Assembly: GCF_001949145.1 (NCBI RefSeq)
Contig: NW_019091430.1
Location: 576,744-640,743 of the forward strand
DNA: 64,000 nucleotides
Origin: Acanthaster planci
Taxonomy: Eukaryota; Echinodermata; Asteroidea; Valvatida; Acanthasteridae
Reading direction: 5' to 3'
Shown: positions 37,298 to 48,744 of the stretch, in pieces
How positions within the stretch are numbered: the first letter of the stretch is position 1
Layout of the letters: every line of letters begins with the position of its first letter
The notes under the pieces: model-generated
Seen by the model: the letters and a program-made list of their open reading frames with translations, nothing else
Told to the model about the DNA's origin: nothing
Database searches by the model: none
Made by a program: the position numbers and the translations under genes

Positions 37298-37713
37298 AGC
37301 ATCAACAAAGCGTCAACAAGTTATTCAAGCGTATTTATGCCAAAAAATTATATGTACAATATTGACTGGGCATCTACATATCATATTCACTACAATCAAA
37401 TTTATTTAAAATGATGTTTGAGTGTGGAAATTTCAGTGACCATGTCAATTCTGCTTGTGCAGCCAAACCGGCCACCATCTTGTTTATGCATGGACGACAG
37501 AGAAAAGTAAGATGGCGCCCCCGCAGATAGCCAAAAATTGTTGTTTTCCTGTGTGAATCTTGAATAAACTTCCCTGTTTGTCTTACACAGTGGAACATGT
37601 TAGAGTTTATAAAATATGATAAAACCACTTTAAAACCGTCAGAGCATATTTTCAAGTTGTTGACGCTTTCTTGACGCTACTTATGCGTATTGATGCTTGT
37701 TGACGCTAAATAG
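37298..37713. mobile_element. MITE family with AGCGTCAACAA ends, copy 2
   Basis: The left end is TAGCATCAACAAAGCGTCAA and the right end TGATGCTTGTTGACGCTAAA. It is a diverged sister of the copy at 35506-36006 in the same orientation, with the CCACCATCTTG / AAGATGGCGCC pair conserved inside. Confidence 0.75.
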
Positions 37714-38976
37714 CACGACCGGTTTTCAGCTTTAATTTTAAGTGGCCACTCACACCCCTGAATAAAGCGGCAATGACGTCATTTTTATCAGGTCACATGA
37801 TAGAGATTTTATTTTCACGCAAGAGTTTGGGAAAATAACGAGATTTGAAATGCCAGCAGCCAACATAGCCGCCGTTGCCTTTACTGTTGGAGCCTATAGC
37901 AAAATTATTTTCGATCGTTATTTTAGAAATATCGCCTCAGTAAACATGAAATCTGCCACGGTGAATCGAGGGAGATATTTAACGGCAACATTTTCATGCA
38001 TAAAGTAAACTTCGGCAAAGCTTTATTTTTTTCACGTAAACGTTTTCATCAGCAGAATTGAACTTACCCGGCCACCGAATTCAACACCTCCAGTGCAAAA
38101 TTTAACCAAAAAATCTCCTCCATCCGCATTTAGAGATACCAAATGAAAAGCAAGTTTCATCTGGGGTAGCATATTTCCTGTAAATTTGGTCAATCAGAGC
38201 AATTTGTATTGAAGGTTTTGGCCGATAAAAAAATGATGTCATCTGCAAACTGTGATCTAAAAAAGCTCAAAAGTTACATCATCATTGCATGATTGAGTGG
38301 CTTATGCATATTCTGGCATCCTCGCGAGATTATGGTTTGGTCCCGACTTATCGGTCAGGTGTTGGTCACTTCGTCCCATTTCCACTTTGCCCCATTGCCA
38401 CTTAGCAGTCATACTCATTGCGGGAAGAGTTCCACATATTCACGCTGGTAATTATTCCCTACACTGACCTATTCATCAGAAAGCAAAAACATCCAGAAAA
38501 GTTCAATTTAGGAGGGAAAATACGAAGTCGCTCTCTTACAAAACACTTAGAATTTTTCAGACTAGTCTCCTGAATTTTTGTGCACAGGGTGTCAAGTGGC
38601 ATCCGTGTATGATACTCTTTCCCTAATTAATTAATTAAATGTGAAGATTTAATTTGCCAATTTTTGAGGATTTATAGTATCCCAGTATGGGAAGCTTTAA
38701 AATGGAAATGACAGAAAAGTTCTTGGGTTATGAATGTGACAAATTATAGCCTGGTAAAACATTGTTTAGGACTTCTAGTCAGACACTAAAAGCTACATGT
38801 ACATTAAAACCACAAACACAATTACTCAATTTTCAGGAAAAGCTTGGCAAATTTTAATGTTAAAATAGAACTTTTCAGTACACTTAACCCCTTAAGGAAT
38901 TCACACAGTTTTTGTATATTGAAGTAGAGTAGATGTGCAAAAAGTGAGTCCTGAAAAATCCATTGCATGGGTCCTT

Positions 38977-39398
38977 TAACCCTAACTCCTTAGGCCATTT
39001 TGGCTAAGGACCCTCCTCAGTCCTCCAGAATCCTCCAATTTAGGGGGTGTAAAAAGTAGATTCTCCCTCAATCTTCCGAAATCCTCCAAAATTTCTTGAA
39101 AATATTACTTGGAGGTGTTCCTACCAGTACTGCCTCAATTCTTAAAAAATCCTCCGGCAATTCCTGTCATTATGTTGAGGCAGTGTGAATGGCATTCTTG
39201 AGCAGTGCGAATGATTCAAAAGAAATATCAGGCTGAATTCATGCATAACTAAGCAAAAACAACACAAGGTCTAACCCACAACTGCCATGCATGGCATCTT
39301 AGCAGTAAGCCGTGTACTTTTGCCATTCACCCTCAATCCTCCAAAATTTTCCAAAACTGCCCGAAGGATTTTGGAGGATTTCGGAGGGTTAGGGTTAA
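38977..39398. mobile_element. Possible TIR element with TTAACCCTAAC ends
   Basis: Both ends read TTAACCCTAAC inward, followed by CCTCC-rich sequence (CCTCCAGAATCCTCC; in reverse, CCTCCGAAATCCTCC). It ends only about 80 bases before the SF3A2 5' acceptor-like site. Confidence 0.5.
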
Positions 39399-39564
39399 TA
39401 ATACTCATTTGCAGTGTCTATGTTTAGGGTGAGTTTTGAATGTTTATAATGTTACTGATCCTTTTTACTGTTTCTTGTACTCTAGCTGTGTGCATACTAC
39501 TTGAAGTGTCTTGATTGGGACACGTTTACAATCCTTGTAAAGGCAACAGTGCGTCGTCTTCAAG

Positions 39565-39690
39565 ATGGACTTCCAACATAGAGCAGGGGGCAAGACAGGA
39601 GGGGGTGGGGTCGCCTCCGAGTCTGAGAGTAATAGAGATCGTAGAGAACGATTAAGACAGTTGGCCCTGGAAACAATTGATCTGAACAAG
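39565..39690 (+). CDS. SF3A2: SF3A2 exon 1
   Basis: It encodes MDFQHRAGGKTGGGGVASES and the conserved RRERLRQLALETIDLNK. The ATG is the expected family start. The donor is AAG|GTAAGT, phase 0. Confidence 0.95.
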
Positions 39691-42600
39691 GTAAGTGTCC
39701 AGTGGCTGTTGGAGAACAATTACAGATTCCACAAATGGAAGGGATTCCTGTATTTGAAAGCCTTGTTTGTTATAAACTTAGTCACTGATGTATTGTAGGT
39801 GTGGATTTTGCGTACTGCGCATTTTAAACTGGTATATTAACAAATGGAAAGTTAAGGAATTGCAGATTTCTATCCCATTTACATGAGCTTGTTACATCAG
39901 CTTGTTATTTTCTTTTGCTCAGGATCCTTATTTCATGAAGAATCACTTGGGCTCCTATGAGTGCAAATTATGCTTGACACTTCACAACAACGAAGGCAGC
40001 TACTTGGCTCACACACAGGGAAAAAAACATCAGTCTAACCTGTAAGTCACAGTTTTGTATTGGACTGATCCATCAGGGGCACAGCTGGGGTCTGTGAAGT
40101 CGTAGTTATGCTTCTGTTTGTTCTTATGATCACCTTCTGTGCTTATGGCAGTGCTAGTATGGAACTGCCAAGCATGCAACTTGTCCTCTGGCCAGCTCAT
40201 TTCATTTTCTTTTCTTTTTTTTTTACTTTTAGTGTACACGTATGTTCATAGTCTTGTGCAGCTTGGAATTGCCTCTTTTTTTGCCTTCCCAACTGCATGC
40301 CTGAGCTGCAAGGGTGTGAATGATCTGCATCTCAGTATAAATCCATGCTGGCAAGTGGGGCAATGGTTGGAGAGACCAAAATCCTAAATTTGCCTGGCTG
40401 CAGACCACATTACATAAAGTGGCACTGTTCATGTTACATTGTATGTAAATACAATAAACTCTCGATAACTCAAACCTCAGGGGAACGGATAAAAAATTCA
40501 AGTTATCCGGATTTTGAGTTAACGAACATTCCCAAGTCTTGCCCACACATACACGCACAGTGCACAAGTAACCCTACTTGCCCCTGTGGTGGCTCTTGGA
40601 AATGTCATATAAGTGGTTATTTCCTCATATCCAAGAACTAATTTCTTCTAAAAATCAGTACTTTGCTGAGATTTCATGTTTTTCTTACATAAAATTTTCT
40701 ATTCTACTGATAAAACATAACCACTAAAACCTTTTTTGTGACAATTCTTTCGTTCAGTGCACACCATGGTGCGAAGAGCACAGCCCTGTGCTTGCTCGCT
40801 TAGCTGTGGCCGGGGCTGGGCCCGGGGTTTTTCTGTTTGGCCACATGATCATTCCTTTGTAATCGCCTGAGGGCACACAATTTTGCATTTCAAAACGCTC
40901 AAGTGTAAAAAAAAAAACAAATATTTGTATGTTTTTGTTTGTCTTTTTATTCCTTTACCTTTCCTTTTTAAAAAAAATTCAATTGAAATTTGACAACACA
41001 AAACAGCATTTCCAGCACCTCGAGGGAAGACATGTCAGTCAGCATGTGGACAGTGCATTAGAGCTGCAGTTGGGCAGGCGGCAGCAGCCATGCTTTAGCC
41101 AAGATATCCACAAAGCTTCCTTCATTGCAGTTACACAGCCACCGTAAAGAATCAACAATTTGCTTGCATGCGTGAGGGCTACACTTGGGCCACGATGGCA
41201 ACCAGGCTTGATTGAAAGCTGGGATTTGTTTATATTGTGGTCGCAATGAGTCAATCACAATGGCACTGGCAGCATGCAAGCTTGTGTCCTCACACAAAAA
41301 GAAGAAGTGTGGTTTACAGAAATGACTCATAATTACAGTCTCCGTGTTCTTTTTCCACTCATTGTCAGTAATTTGGTGGCAGGCTTTTTGGATCGGCCCT
41401 TCAAACTTCAAGTTAAGCGGATGTACCTGTAGTTGTGTGGGCATTTTGAGTTTATAGAGGTATTTTTGTACATGAAGCGTAGTCTTTTGGCAGGAGTAAG
41501 GAATGTCTTCGAGATAAGCAGAGTCTTGAGTTTACTGACTTCGAGTTATTCGAGAGTTTACTGTACATTTATAATGACATTGCAAGCTCAAGTGCCCTAA
41601 TCTAACATTTAAAATGGAGCACTTAATTTATGGGTAATAGAATGGGTTGTCCAAGTCAAAATGGGGGGGGGTTGAGGAACACCCTGGAATTTATGCCTAT
41701 TGCGATCTGCCACACTTTTCAAATTTTTTTTTAATTTTGCATCTTTATAATTGTGTTGCTGTGCAAGAAAGTGATAATTTTCATCATCTCTGCAGCTAAA
41801 TGCATTGTCCCCTCAGTTTCAGAGAAAAGGAAATGCTGTGGTTTTACATGTGAATGCACACAAGTCAAGAAAATGTACAGGAGCGAGTAGTTAATTTTTT
41901 AGCCTGTCTTAAAGAGGGTCTGATTACATCTGTTATATCTTACTTTTACAAAATGCAAATAGTAACGGGTGTGTGTAGTAAGTAAACCCGTAGATTTTGG
42001 GCTCAAGAGTGAATTTGGAGGATTTAAGAAGTTTCCAATTAAACCTGCCCAAGAAATTAAAACGTTAACCTTTTGATAATAGTGCAAGGAGAGCAGCAAA
42101 AGAAGCCAAGGATGCCCCTGCCCAACCAGCCTTACTGGAGAAACCAAAGGTGGACATCAAAAAGTTTGTCAAGATTGGACGCCCAGGTTACAAAGGTATT
42201 CATCAGAATTCAAGCACTAGCTACATGTACATGTAGTTGATGACCATAAGAATTGAAATGCTATGCAGCATCCAAGGGCATAAAGTCTGGCTTAGCTCTA
42301 CCACTCCAGAGCCAAAATGGTTCATTCTTTTGTCCTTTTGTTTAGACATGTCTTTAATACATTACAAGGTTTGTACATGAATATCATTGTAATTGTTTGT
42401 GTTTCAACAGGAGTCAGACAGTTTGTGTTTTTGACTCTTTAAACATATTGATCTTTTGTAAAATTTCACATTATTCTCAATACTGAAAAACCAACTTGAA
42501 TAAGCTTAAACTAGTTACAGGTGTTGGGTTGCCTTCATGCCACTTACCCTTTTTAATATCTTTGAAGGTGAATTTAAACCCACAATTTATCTTCTGGAGC

Positions 42601-45600
42601 TTGGCACTGCTCTCATGATCGTGCTGTAGTCATTTGATTTAGCCTTGCTCTATTTTGGCAATGAAAAGCTTGTTTATTGTTTATTTTCAGTAACCAAGCA
42701 ACGGGATCCTAATTTGGGCCAACAGAGTCTTTTGTTCCAGGTAGGAAACCACAAACAAACTGTTACCAGCTCCCACAAAATGAGTAATAACGCCTGTTTT
42801 CTATAGTTTTGTTTTAATTTTAGAAAGACCATTTATCAATCGAAAGACCCAATACGGATCTTTTGTGGGTCGAAAATATTTCATGTTCCTGTTACAGAGG
42901 TAGGCAAAAGGCTTCAAATATCGCGACTGGGTTTGGGAGGTAGACTAGCTTCCCAGAAATCAGTATACAATGAATTTATCTTTTGAAAATAAATACGAGA
43001 GAAATAAAGAGGCAATATCTGTCCATAACCAACTGGGCCGCAAGGTCAAATTTTGTGTGTGTTTGGCTGACGATGTAACAGGGAGAAAGGCACAAGAGGC
43101 ATGCATGAAGCATGCATAAAGATACATGTAAACTGGCATCATTGCTGCCAAAATGCATTCAAACAAAGAGTTTTGATGACTTGTAGAAAATGCACAATAT
43201 TATACATTAATCTCTAAGATGCATAAACCTAGAATCTTACTCTTAGCTGGTCAAAATGATTGTGAGATTTGTTCGGAAATGAAAGTGCATGAGACATTAA
43301 AGATGGAGTGGGACGTAACTGATGTGACATAATGTACATATGCACTTGTAGTGACAACAGATGCCACAGAGATTAGCGTGGTCAGTATAGGGGTACCCAG
43401 ACCTGAATCTCAGGCTGAATCACGGGCTACCTTGAATATGTGTACATGTACATGTGACGGGCTACCTGGAATGTGTGTACATGTACATGTGAAGCTTCTA
43501 GAAAAAAGACAGCAACCCAAGTGTGTACTTGTTTGCTGGGTCTACAATTTTCAATGTGTCAAAGAAAAAAGATAAACACGTATTAGATTCTTCTCATTAA
43601 AGTGAATGGATTCAATTCCTATGAAAGTACCTAGAATTTACTTGTCAATGAACGAAGACGACGGCACAAAACCTGTCATTGTTGCAGGGTTGCTATGGCC
43701 GTGGTCCAGCAGCACAGCACCAAACACTGGCAGCTGCAACACAACACAAGGAGTCACTGAGGCTTATGCATCTCTTTTCTAAATTCAAAGTGCTTTTTGC
43801 AGACACTGGATATTTGTCAAAGGACTGAAAAGAGTCCTCCAAAAATCCAGATATTGCTTATCTGTAACAACCAAGAAGGAGTGTACAAGACTGGGGTACA
43901 TATTATTTTATGACAAAGCACAATAAATCATGCACTTAAACTTGATATATGGAACAATCAATGTAGTGAACAAGAACCGTGCAAGATCACTGCACTTTGA
44001 ACATTCCTCTACTACGAGACTTGCATGTGAAAATGCACCATGTTTACAGCCATATCTCCCTGTGACATTTTGGGGTCAGTGGTATACTGGTATCATTACA
44101 TGTTCATGTACATGCAATGAGTGTTTCTGAAATCAGCAAAAAGAGACTTGCAGAAGCCCATTTCTTGGACGTGTTTTCAATCATACTTGGAAACCTGTTC
44201 CTTTTTTTAATGGTAATTTTGGAAGATGGTCTTGTCACCTCTTGGAAAAAGTTTTCTTTCCCTTCCTCTCTAAGGTGTGTACATTGTGTATTGTAAATGT
44301 CTGTAGCTACGAAGCGTGTAACTCTTGTGACTCATTTTGAAGAGTTTGATCACAATTTATAAAGGCTTTTAAAATAGGTACTCTATTGAGTAGACTACTA
44401 CTTAGGTCATCCATTGTGTATACTTGACCATCGCAAGTGCATGTTGTTTTTTGTACTCGAGAGTGCTTATGCGTTCATTGGAATATACGCAAGATCATTT
44501 TCATTTTAAACAAGGGACTTCGAAACAGTGAATGCTAGGATTCACACATACAATGTAATCAGTGCTGAAGTCACTCTTTGGGTCAATTAATCAGCTGCAC
44601 TAAGATGCACAGCTGTGTCATTTTGTGCACTGCATCAACTATCCTACACACAAATATCAGATTGCACTGTCCAACAGCTGTGCCTCACTGTTTCATATGC
44701 ATCATTGTGCAGTAAACCAACTGCAGTGAAGAGGACTACACAAAAGAGCCTGTGTCATTTTGTGCTGGCAATCAACTGTACACACATTGAACCTGTACAT
44801 ATTTGTGTTCCACATAAAAACACATGCACAAGAGTGACTGTTGGCATTCATGTATATCTGTGCTGTTAAACCATAGGAGGGTTAAAGGCATTTGTGCTAT
44901 TTTCCTTCAAGATTGACTACCCAGAGATAGCTGAGGGTATAGTGCCCCGACACCGCTTCATGTCTGCTTATGAACAGAGAGTGGAGCCCCCAGACAAGAG
45001 ATGGCAATACCTTTTGTTTGCAGCAGAGCCCTATGAGACCATAGCATTTAAGGTACGTGTCATTACTAAACAGTATCTTTGTCCCATTAGAAAACAAAAC
45101 ACAACAGAGAATTTTGTTAAATCTTCAGAACAAAATTTGTGTGAAGTACATGTAGTAGCACAGCAATTTAAATCTCTGTGCATTGGCAAATGATAGTATG
45201 TTTATGCTTTGTAAGGGTTTCACACAGACATACATTTATATAGCTTTTCTTTGGACGTTTTCTTACATGTTCAGTATTGCCAGGGGTGTGAAATCTCTGC
45301 TTTTAGCAGATTTGCCCTTTTTTTTGTTGAATATGCCAAATTTTATTTTCCACTTTTTGGCTCTAGACAATATTTTTCCCTTCAGGGACCAATTGAATAC
45401 TAAACTTTCATGAAAGTGCTGGCACCTAGATGTTTCCCTTCAGGGGCCAATTTAGTACTAAACTTTCATGAAAGTGCTGGCACCTAGATTTTTCCTTCAG
45501 GGGCCAATTTAGTACTAAACTTTCATGAAAGTGCTGGTACCTAGATGTTTCCCCTCAGGGGCCAATTTAGTACTAAACTTTCATGAAAGTGCTGGCACCT

Positions 45601-48154
45601 AAATGTTTCCCTTCAGGGGCCAATTTAGTACTAAACTTTCATGAAAGTGCTGGCACCTAGATTTTTCCCTTTAGGGGCTAGCACTTAGATTTTTCCCTTT
45701 AGGTGCCAGTAGATCACTAAACTTCCATCAAAATTCTAGCGCCTAGTTTTTTAGGAGCCAGGCTACCAAATAATTTTTTTCTGCATAAAGGGTTGGCCCT
45801 TGCAGTCCCAAATGCTCCAATTTCAGTTTGATTTTACAAACTAGAGGGTTAGGGTTAAAGAACTGAAATTTTGAAAACATGGTTAGATCAAGTGGGAAAA
45901 AGATCAACTCGCTCTAAAACCCCTGATATTTGCAATTTTGGTATACACGTACCTATTACTACATGTAGCTCATTCTAACCCTCAGGAATTTCAGCCAAAT
46001 ATGAAGACAAAATAAAAATGAAAAATATGCATAGCCTAAATTGCAAGACCAAAATGACCAATGGTCGCACCAGGTGGCTGTATAATGCACCACATAGCAT
46101 TTACATTTCAAACTTTTCCACGGGCCCTTTTTGGGCCCTGGATCCCAAGCCATGTATGCTTTGTGCCTCATGCTCGCAATTTCAGCAGTTTTCAGCTTTT
46201 TTAAATGTTCCATTCACACCCCTGTATTGCTAAGCTATCTGGTTCATAAGTGTGATGTCACTTCAGTTTGATCTGCGCTTCTTGCGCATAGAGTTTACCC
46301 ACAAGCATGAAATGGAAGTTAATGAGTAACTTGAGTGTCCATTCAATGGGAGCTTGTAATCAGTGATGTATGCACATGTATGAGGAAATCACTTGTGAAC
46401 CGGATACAGAGTGTTCAGATTTGAGTTAACCCTTTGAGTTACTTGTCTGTTGAGGTATCTGTATTCAACTTTATTGCTAACCATCAACTATTCAGCAATA
46501 GGGCTGAGTCTATCAAGATGCCAAGCATGCAAGTTTCCTGAGTGCATGACATCAGTCATAGCAAAAACAGCCGTCATGTGAAAACTTTCTGAGGCACAAA
46601 TAACTGTAGGTTATCAGATAAATTTTTTTTCCTGATATAAAAATATTAAGAAGACATCTAATACAAAACCTGCTGCAAACTGCCTGCTGGCTACAGTGAC
46701 CTAAAATACTAAATCAAAAAAGTAGGAAGGCCTGATGTTTTGATTCCTTGCTTGCTTATTTTTCTCTGTCTAGTTGTTATTTTTACCTTTGAGAAAGATT
46801 CTACTTGGATTGAAACGTTAGGCTCCCTACTTTTTGGAAAATATTAAGAGCACTTTTTGAAAGGCAGAACTTGTTGTAATGATTGCATGAATGATGTAAT
46901 GGTCTGCAGACTTTGGTCATTGAAATTATTTGCTTTCAGGTTCCAAGCAGAGAGGTGGACAAGTCAGAGGCCAAGTTTTGGACTTCTTGGAATAAAGAGA
47001 CTAAGCAGGTGAGGGGTTTTTCCGAGATTAGAACTGTGTGTCTGGTAGCTAGGCAGCATTTACAGGATCATATCTGAAATGTATTAGGGTTTTGGTTGCT
47101 GTTCGAGCATTTTAACAGCATTTCATTTGCTAGAAGGACTTTTGTACTAATTTGAGAGTAGTTTAAACTACACTAGCATATCTTTAAAATTAACAAGGAT
47201 GTTTGGAAAGCTTCAGAGGTACAGCCTTTCCATCAGTCCTTTTTGTAGATATTGATGCCCTTTGAAAACTCAGCAATTATTCTGGTAGTTTCTTTCAGGA
47301 ATTAAGGAAGTGTTAGAAAGGTATGTGACATTCTTTGGAAGTGGAGTTAATAAATTGCTTTACATGCTCTTTTTTTTCTTGATTAGTTTTTCCTGCAGTT
47401 CCACTTCAAGATGGAACCCAAGCCCATGCAAGGTGGTGGGGATGGACCTGGTCCTCGTATTCGGGGCCCCATGCCGGATAATCACCGCTCCAACCAAGGA
47501 CCACCTCGTCCTGAGATGCGTGGTCCCCCTCCCCATCCCCAAGGTGGCCCGCCTCCTCCAGAGGGCTTCCGTGGTGGCCCACCCCCTCGTGGACCTCCAC
47601 CAGGTGGATTCCAAGGACCTAGGGGTGGGCCGCCTCCTCCAAGAGCTCTAATGGGTGGTCCCCAACAGGGTCCTCCCATGGAGGGTCCACCCATGCGAGG
47701 CCCTCCACCCCCATTCGCAGGACCACCTTTCCCTCCAGTGGGTGGGCCGTCTGAACCCCCAACATCTGAAGGAGCACCTCCCAGGCCCCCTATGCCGCCT
47801 CCTGGGATGGGACCACCTGGTCCCCCTCAGGCTCCTCCAGGACCACCAGGACCCCCTGGCCAGGAGCATCCTCCCCCTATGCCACCCATTCCTCCACCCC
47901 CACCCCCGGCCATGTTCTCAGCTCCCAGTGGCAACATACCACCCCCACCTGTGCCCCCACCAGGTATGCCCCAACTGCCTTCCCTTATGGGCATGAAACC
48001 GCCCCCTATGCCTCCAAACTTCCCCCCTCCACCCAATGCGATGCCTGGAGGTCTCCCTTTGCCTGTTCCTCCGCCCCCTCCTCCAGCAGCTTTGCTTCAG
48101 TCCAAGGGGGAAGAAGAACAGGATGACGGGGCAGCTGAGGAAGACGATGATTAA
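39565..48154 (+). CDS. SF3A2: Splicing factor 3a subunit 2 (gene span)
   Basis: Seven coding exons join in frame: 39565-39690, 39923-40041, 42083-42195, 42691-42740, 44912-45052, 46940-47008 and 47387-48154, giving 461 aa, close to the human length of 464 from memory. The protein starts MDFQHRAGGKTGGGG and has a U1-type C2H2 zinc finger at C56, C59, H72 and H78. It then has the highly conserved PRP11-like core (FVKIGRPGYKVTKQ, RHRFMSAYEQR, WQYLL, AAEPYETIAFK, KFWTSWNKETKQ) and a Pro/Gly-rich tail. In the nucleus SF3A2 joins SF3A1 and SF3A3 in U2 snRNP and contacts the branch-site region. An acceptor-like CTCTAG at about 39479-39484 suggests a 5' UTR intron. The human-type GVHPPAP heptad array is absent; the tail is irregular PPP/GPP and ends acidic (EEEQDDGAAEEDDD). 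Confidence 0.95.
39923..40041 (+). CDS. SF3A2: SF3A2 exon 2: zinc finger
   Basis: It encodes DPYFMKNHLGSYECKLC to TQGKKHQSNL, the C2H2 (matrin/U1 type) zinc finger. The acceptor follows TTTTCTTTTGCTCAG and the donor is GTAAGT, phase 2. Confidence 0.95.
40452..41563. mobile_element. pogo/Tigger-like element in SF3A2 intron 2
   Basis: The ends CAATAAACTCTCGATAACTC and, in reverse complement, CAGTAAACTCTCGAATAACT are flanked by TA on both sides. That terminus and duplication are typical of pogo/Tigger elements. The 1112-bp inside has one 128-codon minus-strand frame (41058-41444) without recognisable transposase motifs, so it is probably a decayed or nonautonomous copy. Confidence 0.75.
42083..42195 (+). 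CDS. SF3A2: SF3A2 exon 3
   Basis: It completes the Leu codon and encodes ARRAAKEAKDAPAQPA and then KKFVKIGRPGYK, a strongly conserved block. The acceptor is GATAATAG and the donor GTATTC, phase 1. Confidence 0.94.
42691..42740 (+). CDS. SF3A2: SF3A2 exon 4
   Basis: This short exon of 50 bases encodes VTKQRDPNLGQQSLLFQ, matching the family. The acceptor is TTTATTTTCAG and the donor GTAGGA, phase 0. It is too short to appear as an open frame by itself. Confidence 0.94.
43422..43493 (+). repeat. 35-bp tandem duplication
   Basis: Two copies of CGGGCTACCTGGAATGTG followed by TACATGTACATGTGA, in SF3A2 intron 4. Confidence 0.85.
44912..45052 (+). CDS. SF3A2: SF3A2 exon 5
   Basis: It encodes IDYPEIAEGIVPRHRFMSAY through WQYLLFAAEPYETIAFK, 47 codons in phase 0/0. 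The acceptor is TTTTCCTTCAAG and the donor GTACGT. Confidence 0.96.
45376..45715 (+). repeat. Approximately 58-bp tandem repeat
   Basis: Five good units (CAGGGGCCAATTTAGTACTA, AACTTTCATGAAAGTGCTGG, CACCTAGATGTTTCC) and degenerate remains lie in SF3A2 intron 5. Each unit holds the palindrome ACTTTCATGAAAGT. Unit length varies from 57 to 59. Confidence 0.95.
46940..47008 (+). CDS. SF3A2: SF3A2 exon 6
   Basis: It encodes VPSREVDKSEAKFWTSWNKE and TKQ, 23 codons. The acceptor is TTGCTTTCAG and the donor GTGAGG. Confidence 0.95.
47387..48154 (+). CDS. SF3A2: SF3A2 exon 7: proline-rich tail
   Basis: It starts FFLQFHFKMEPKPMQ and continues with about 230 residues of Pro/Gly-rich sequence full of PPP and GGPPP. 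It ends with an acidic EEDDD and TAA. Antisense and shifted frames across this GC-rich exon are shadows of the proline codons. Confidence 0.93.
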   Translation, partial: FFLQFHFKMEPKPMQGGGDGPGPRIRGPMPDNHRSNQGPPRPEMRGPPPHPQGGPPPPEGFRGGPPPRGPPPGGFQGPRGGPPPPRALMGGPQQGPPMEGPPMRGPPPPFAGPPFPPVGGPSEPPTSEGAPPRPPMPPPGMGPPGPPQAPPGPPGPPGQEHPPPMPPIPPPPPPAMFSAPSGNIPPPPVPPPGMPQLPSLMGMKPPPMPPNFPPPPNAMPGGLPLPVPPPPPPAALLQSKGEEEQDDGAAEEDDD

Positions 48155-48531
48155 TTTTGGCTTACTGAGCCCCAGGAGCTAGCTGGTTCCCATATCACAA
48201 AGCTTACTAACTGGACAAATTTGCTAAAAGAAGCACTATTCAAAAGCTGTGGGCTGCATCTGGAAATAATGAAATATGTTGTTATGGAAGCCACAGGCTT
48301 CATTATACCATGGTTGTCAGCATTACTACTAGCCACTAGTACTTGGTATGGGCATAACCATGGAAAACCTGGAATTTATTTAGAAGCCATTACTACGTTG
48401 GCACCACACGCATACGTGTTTGTAACTTTGCAACTTTTGTAACAAATTCTTTATAACATCAAATGTGTTTGATTGCACTCAACGTAATAACAAACCACAC
48501 AGCTGCTTGCACAAGCTTCTTGTCTCGTGGA

Positions 48532-48537
48532 AATAAA
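48532..48537 (+). terminator. Probable SF3A2 polyadenylation signal
   Basis: AATAAA lies about 380 bases after the SF3A2 stop codon and is followed by a TGTGCTCTTTC stretch. It is the first canonical hexamer seen in the 3' UTR. Confidence 0.5.
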
Positions 48538-48573
48538 TCTGTGCTCTTTCTTAAGTAAAGCATTAACTGTATA

Positions 48574-48744
48574 CGGTCTACTCTCGATGTAAAGAACAAA
48601 ACCAAAATACTATTATGAACAGCAAATTGTGTGAATTTTTTTACTTCCAGTACTTTTTTGTTTTTCAACTCCTTTTTTAACGAAGTCCTGGTTATAACAA
48701 AGTAATTTTTCTGGTCCTTGCATCTTTGTTACGAGAGCTGACTG
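48574..48744. mobile_element. Small TA-flanked MITE after SF3A2
   Basis: The ends CGGTCTACTCTCGATGTAAA and, in reverse complement, CAGTCAGCTCTCGTAACAAA are flanked by TA. They resemble the intron-2 pogo/Tigger-like ends. It lies just beyond the SF3A2 polyadenylation signal. Confidence 0.6.

Larger units (their letters stand above)
30661..39564. other. Head-to-head intergenic region between the F-box/LRR gene and SF3A2
   Basis: The two genes diverge here, so both promoters should lie in this 8.9 kb. No TATA box or CpG island decides their place. The region is crowded with MITEs and arrays listed separately; 30661-31600, 32002-32890, 33000-34230 and 37721-38970 hold nothing else I recognise. 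Both genes may begin with noncoding 5' exons in this region. Confidence 0.5.

Noticed and set aside
41058-41444. 128-codon minus-strand frame inside the pogo/Tigger-like element
   Set aside because: No CENP-B, HTH or DDE motif can be recognised, so it was not called a transposase.
47360-48036. Long antisense and shifted frames across the GC-rich SF3A2 exon
   Set aside because: They are mirror products of proline/glycine codons; splice phases and homology support only the plus-strand frame.
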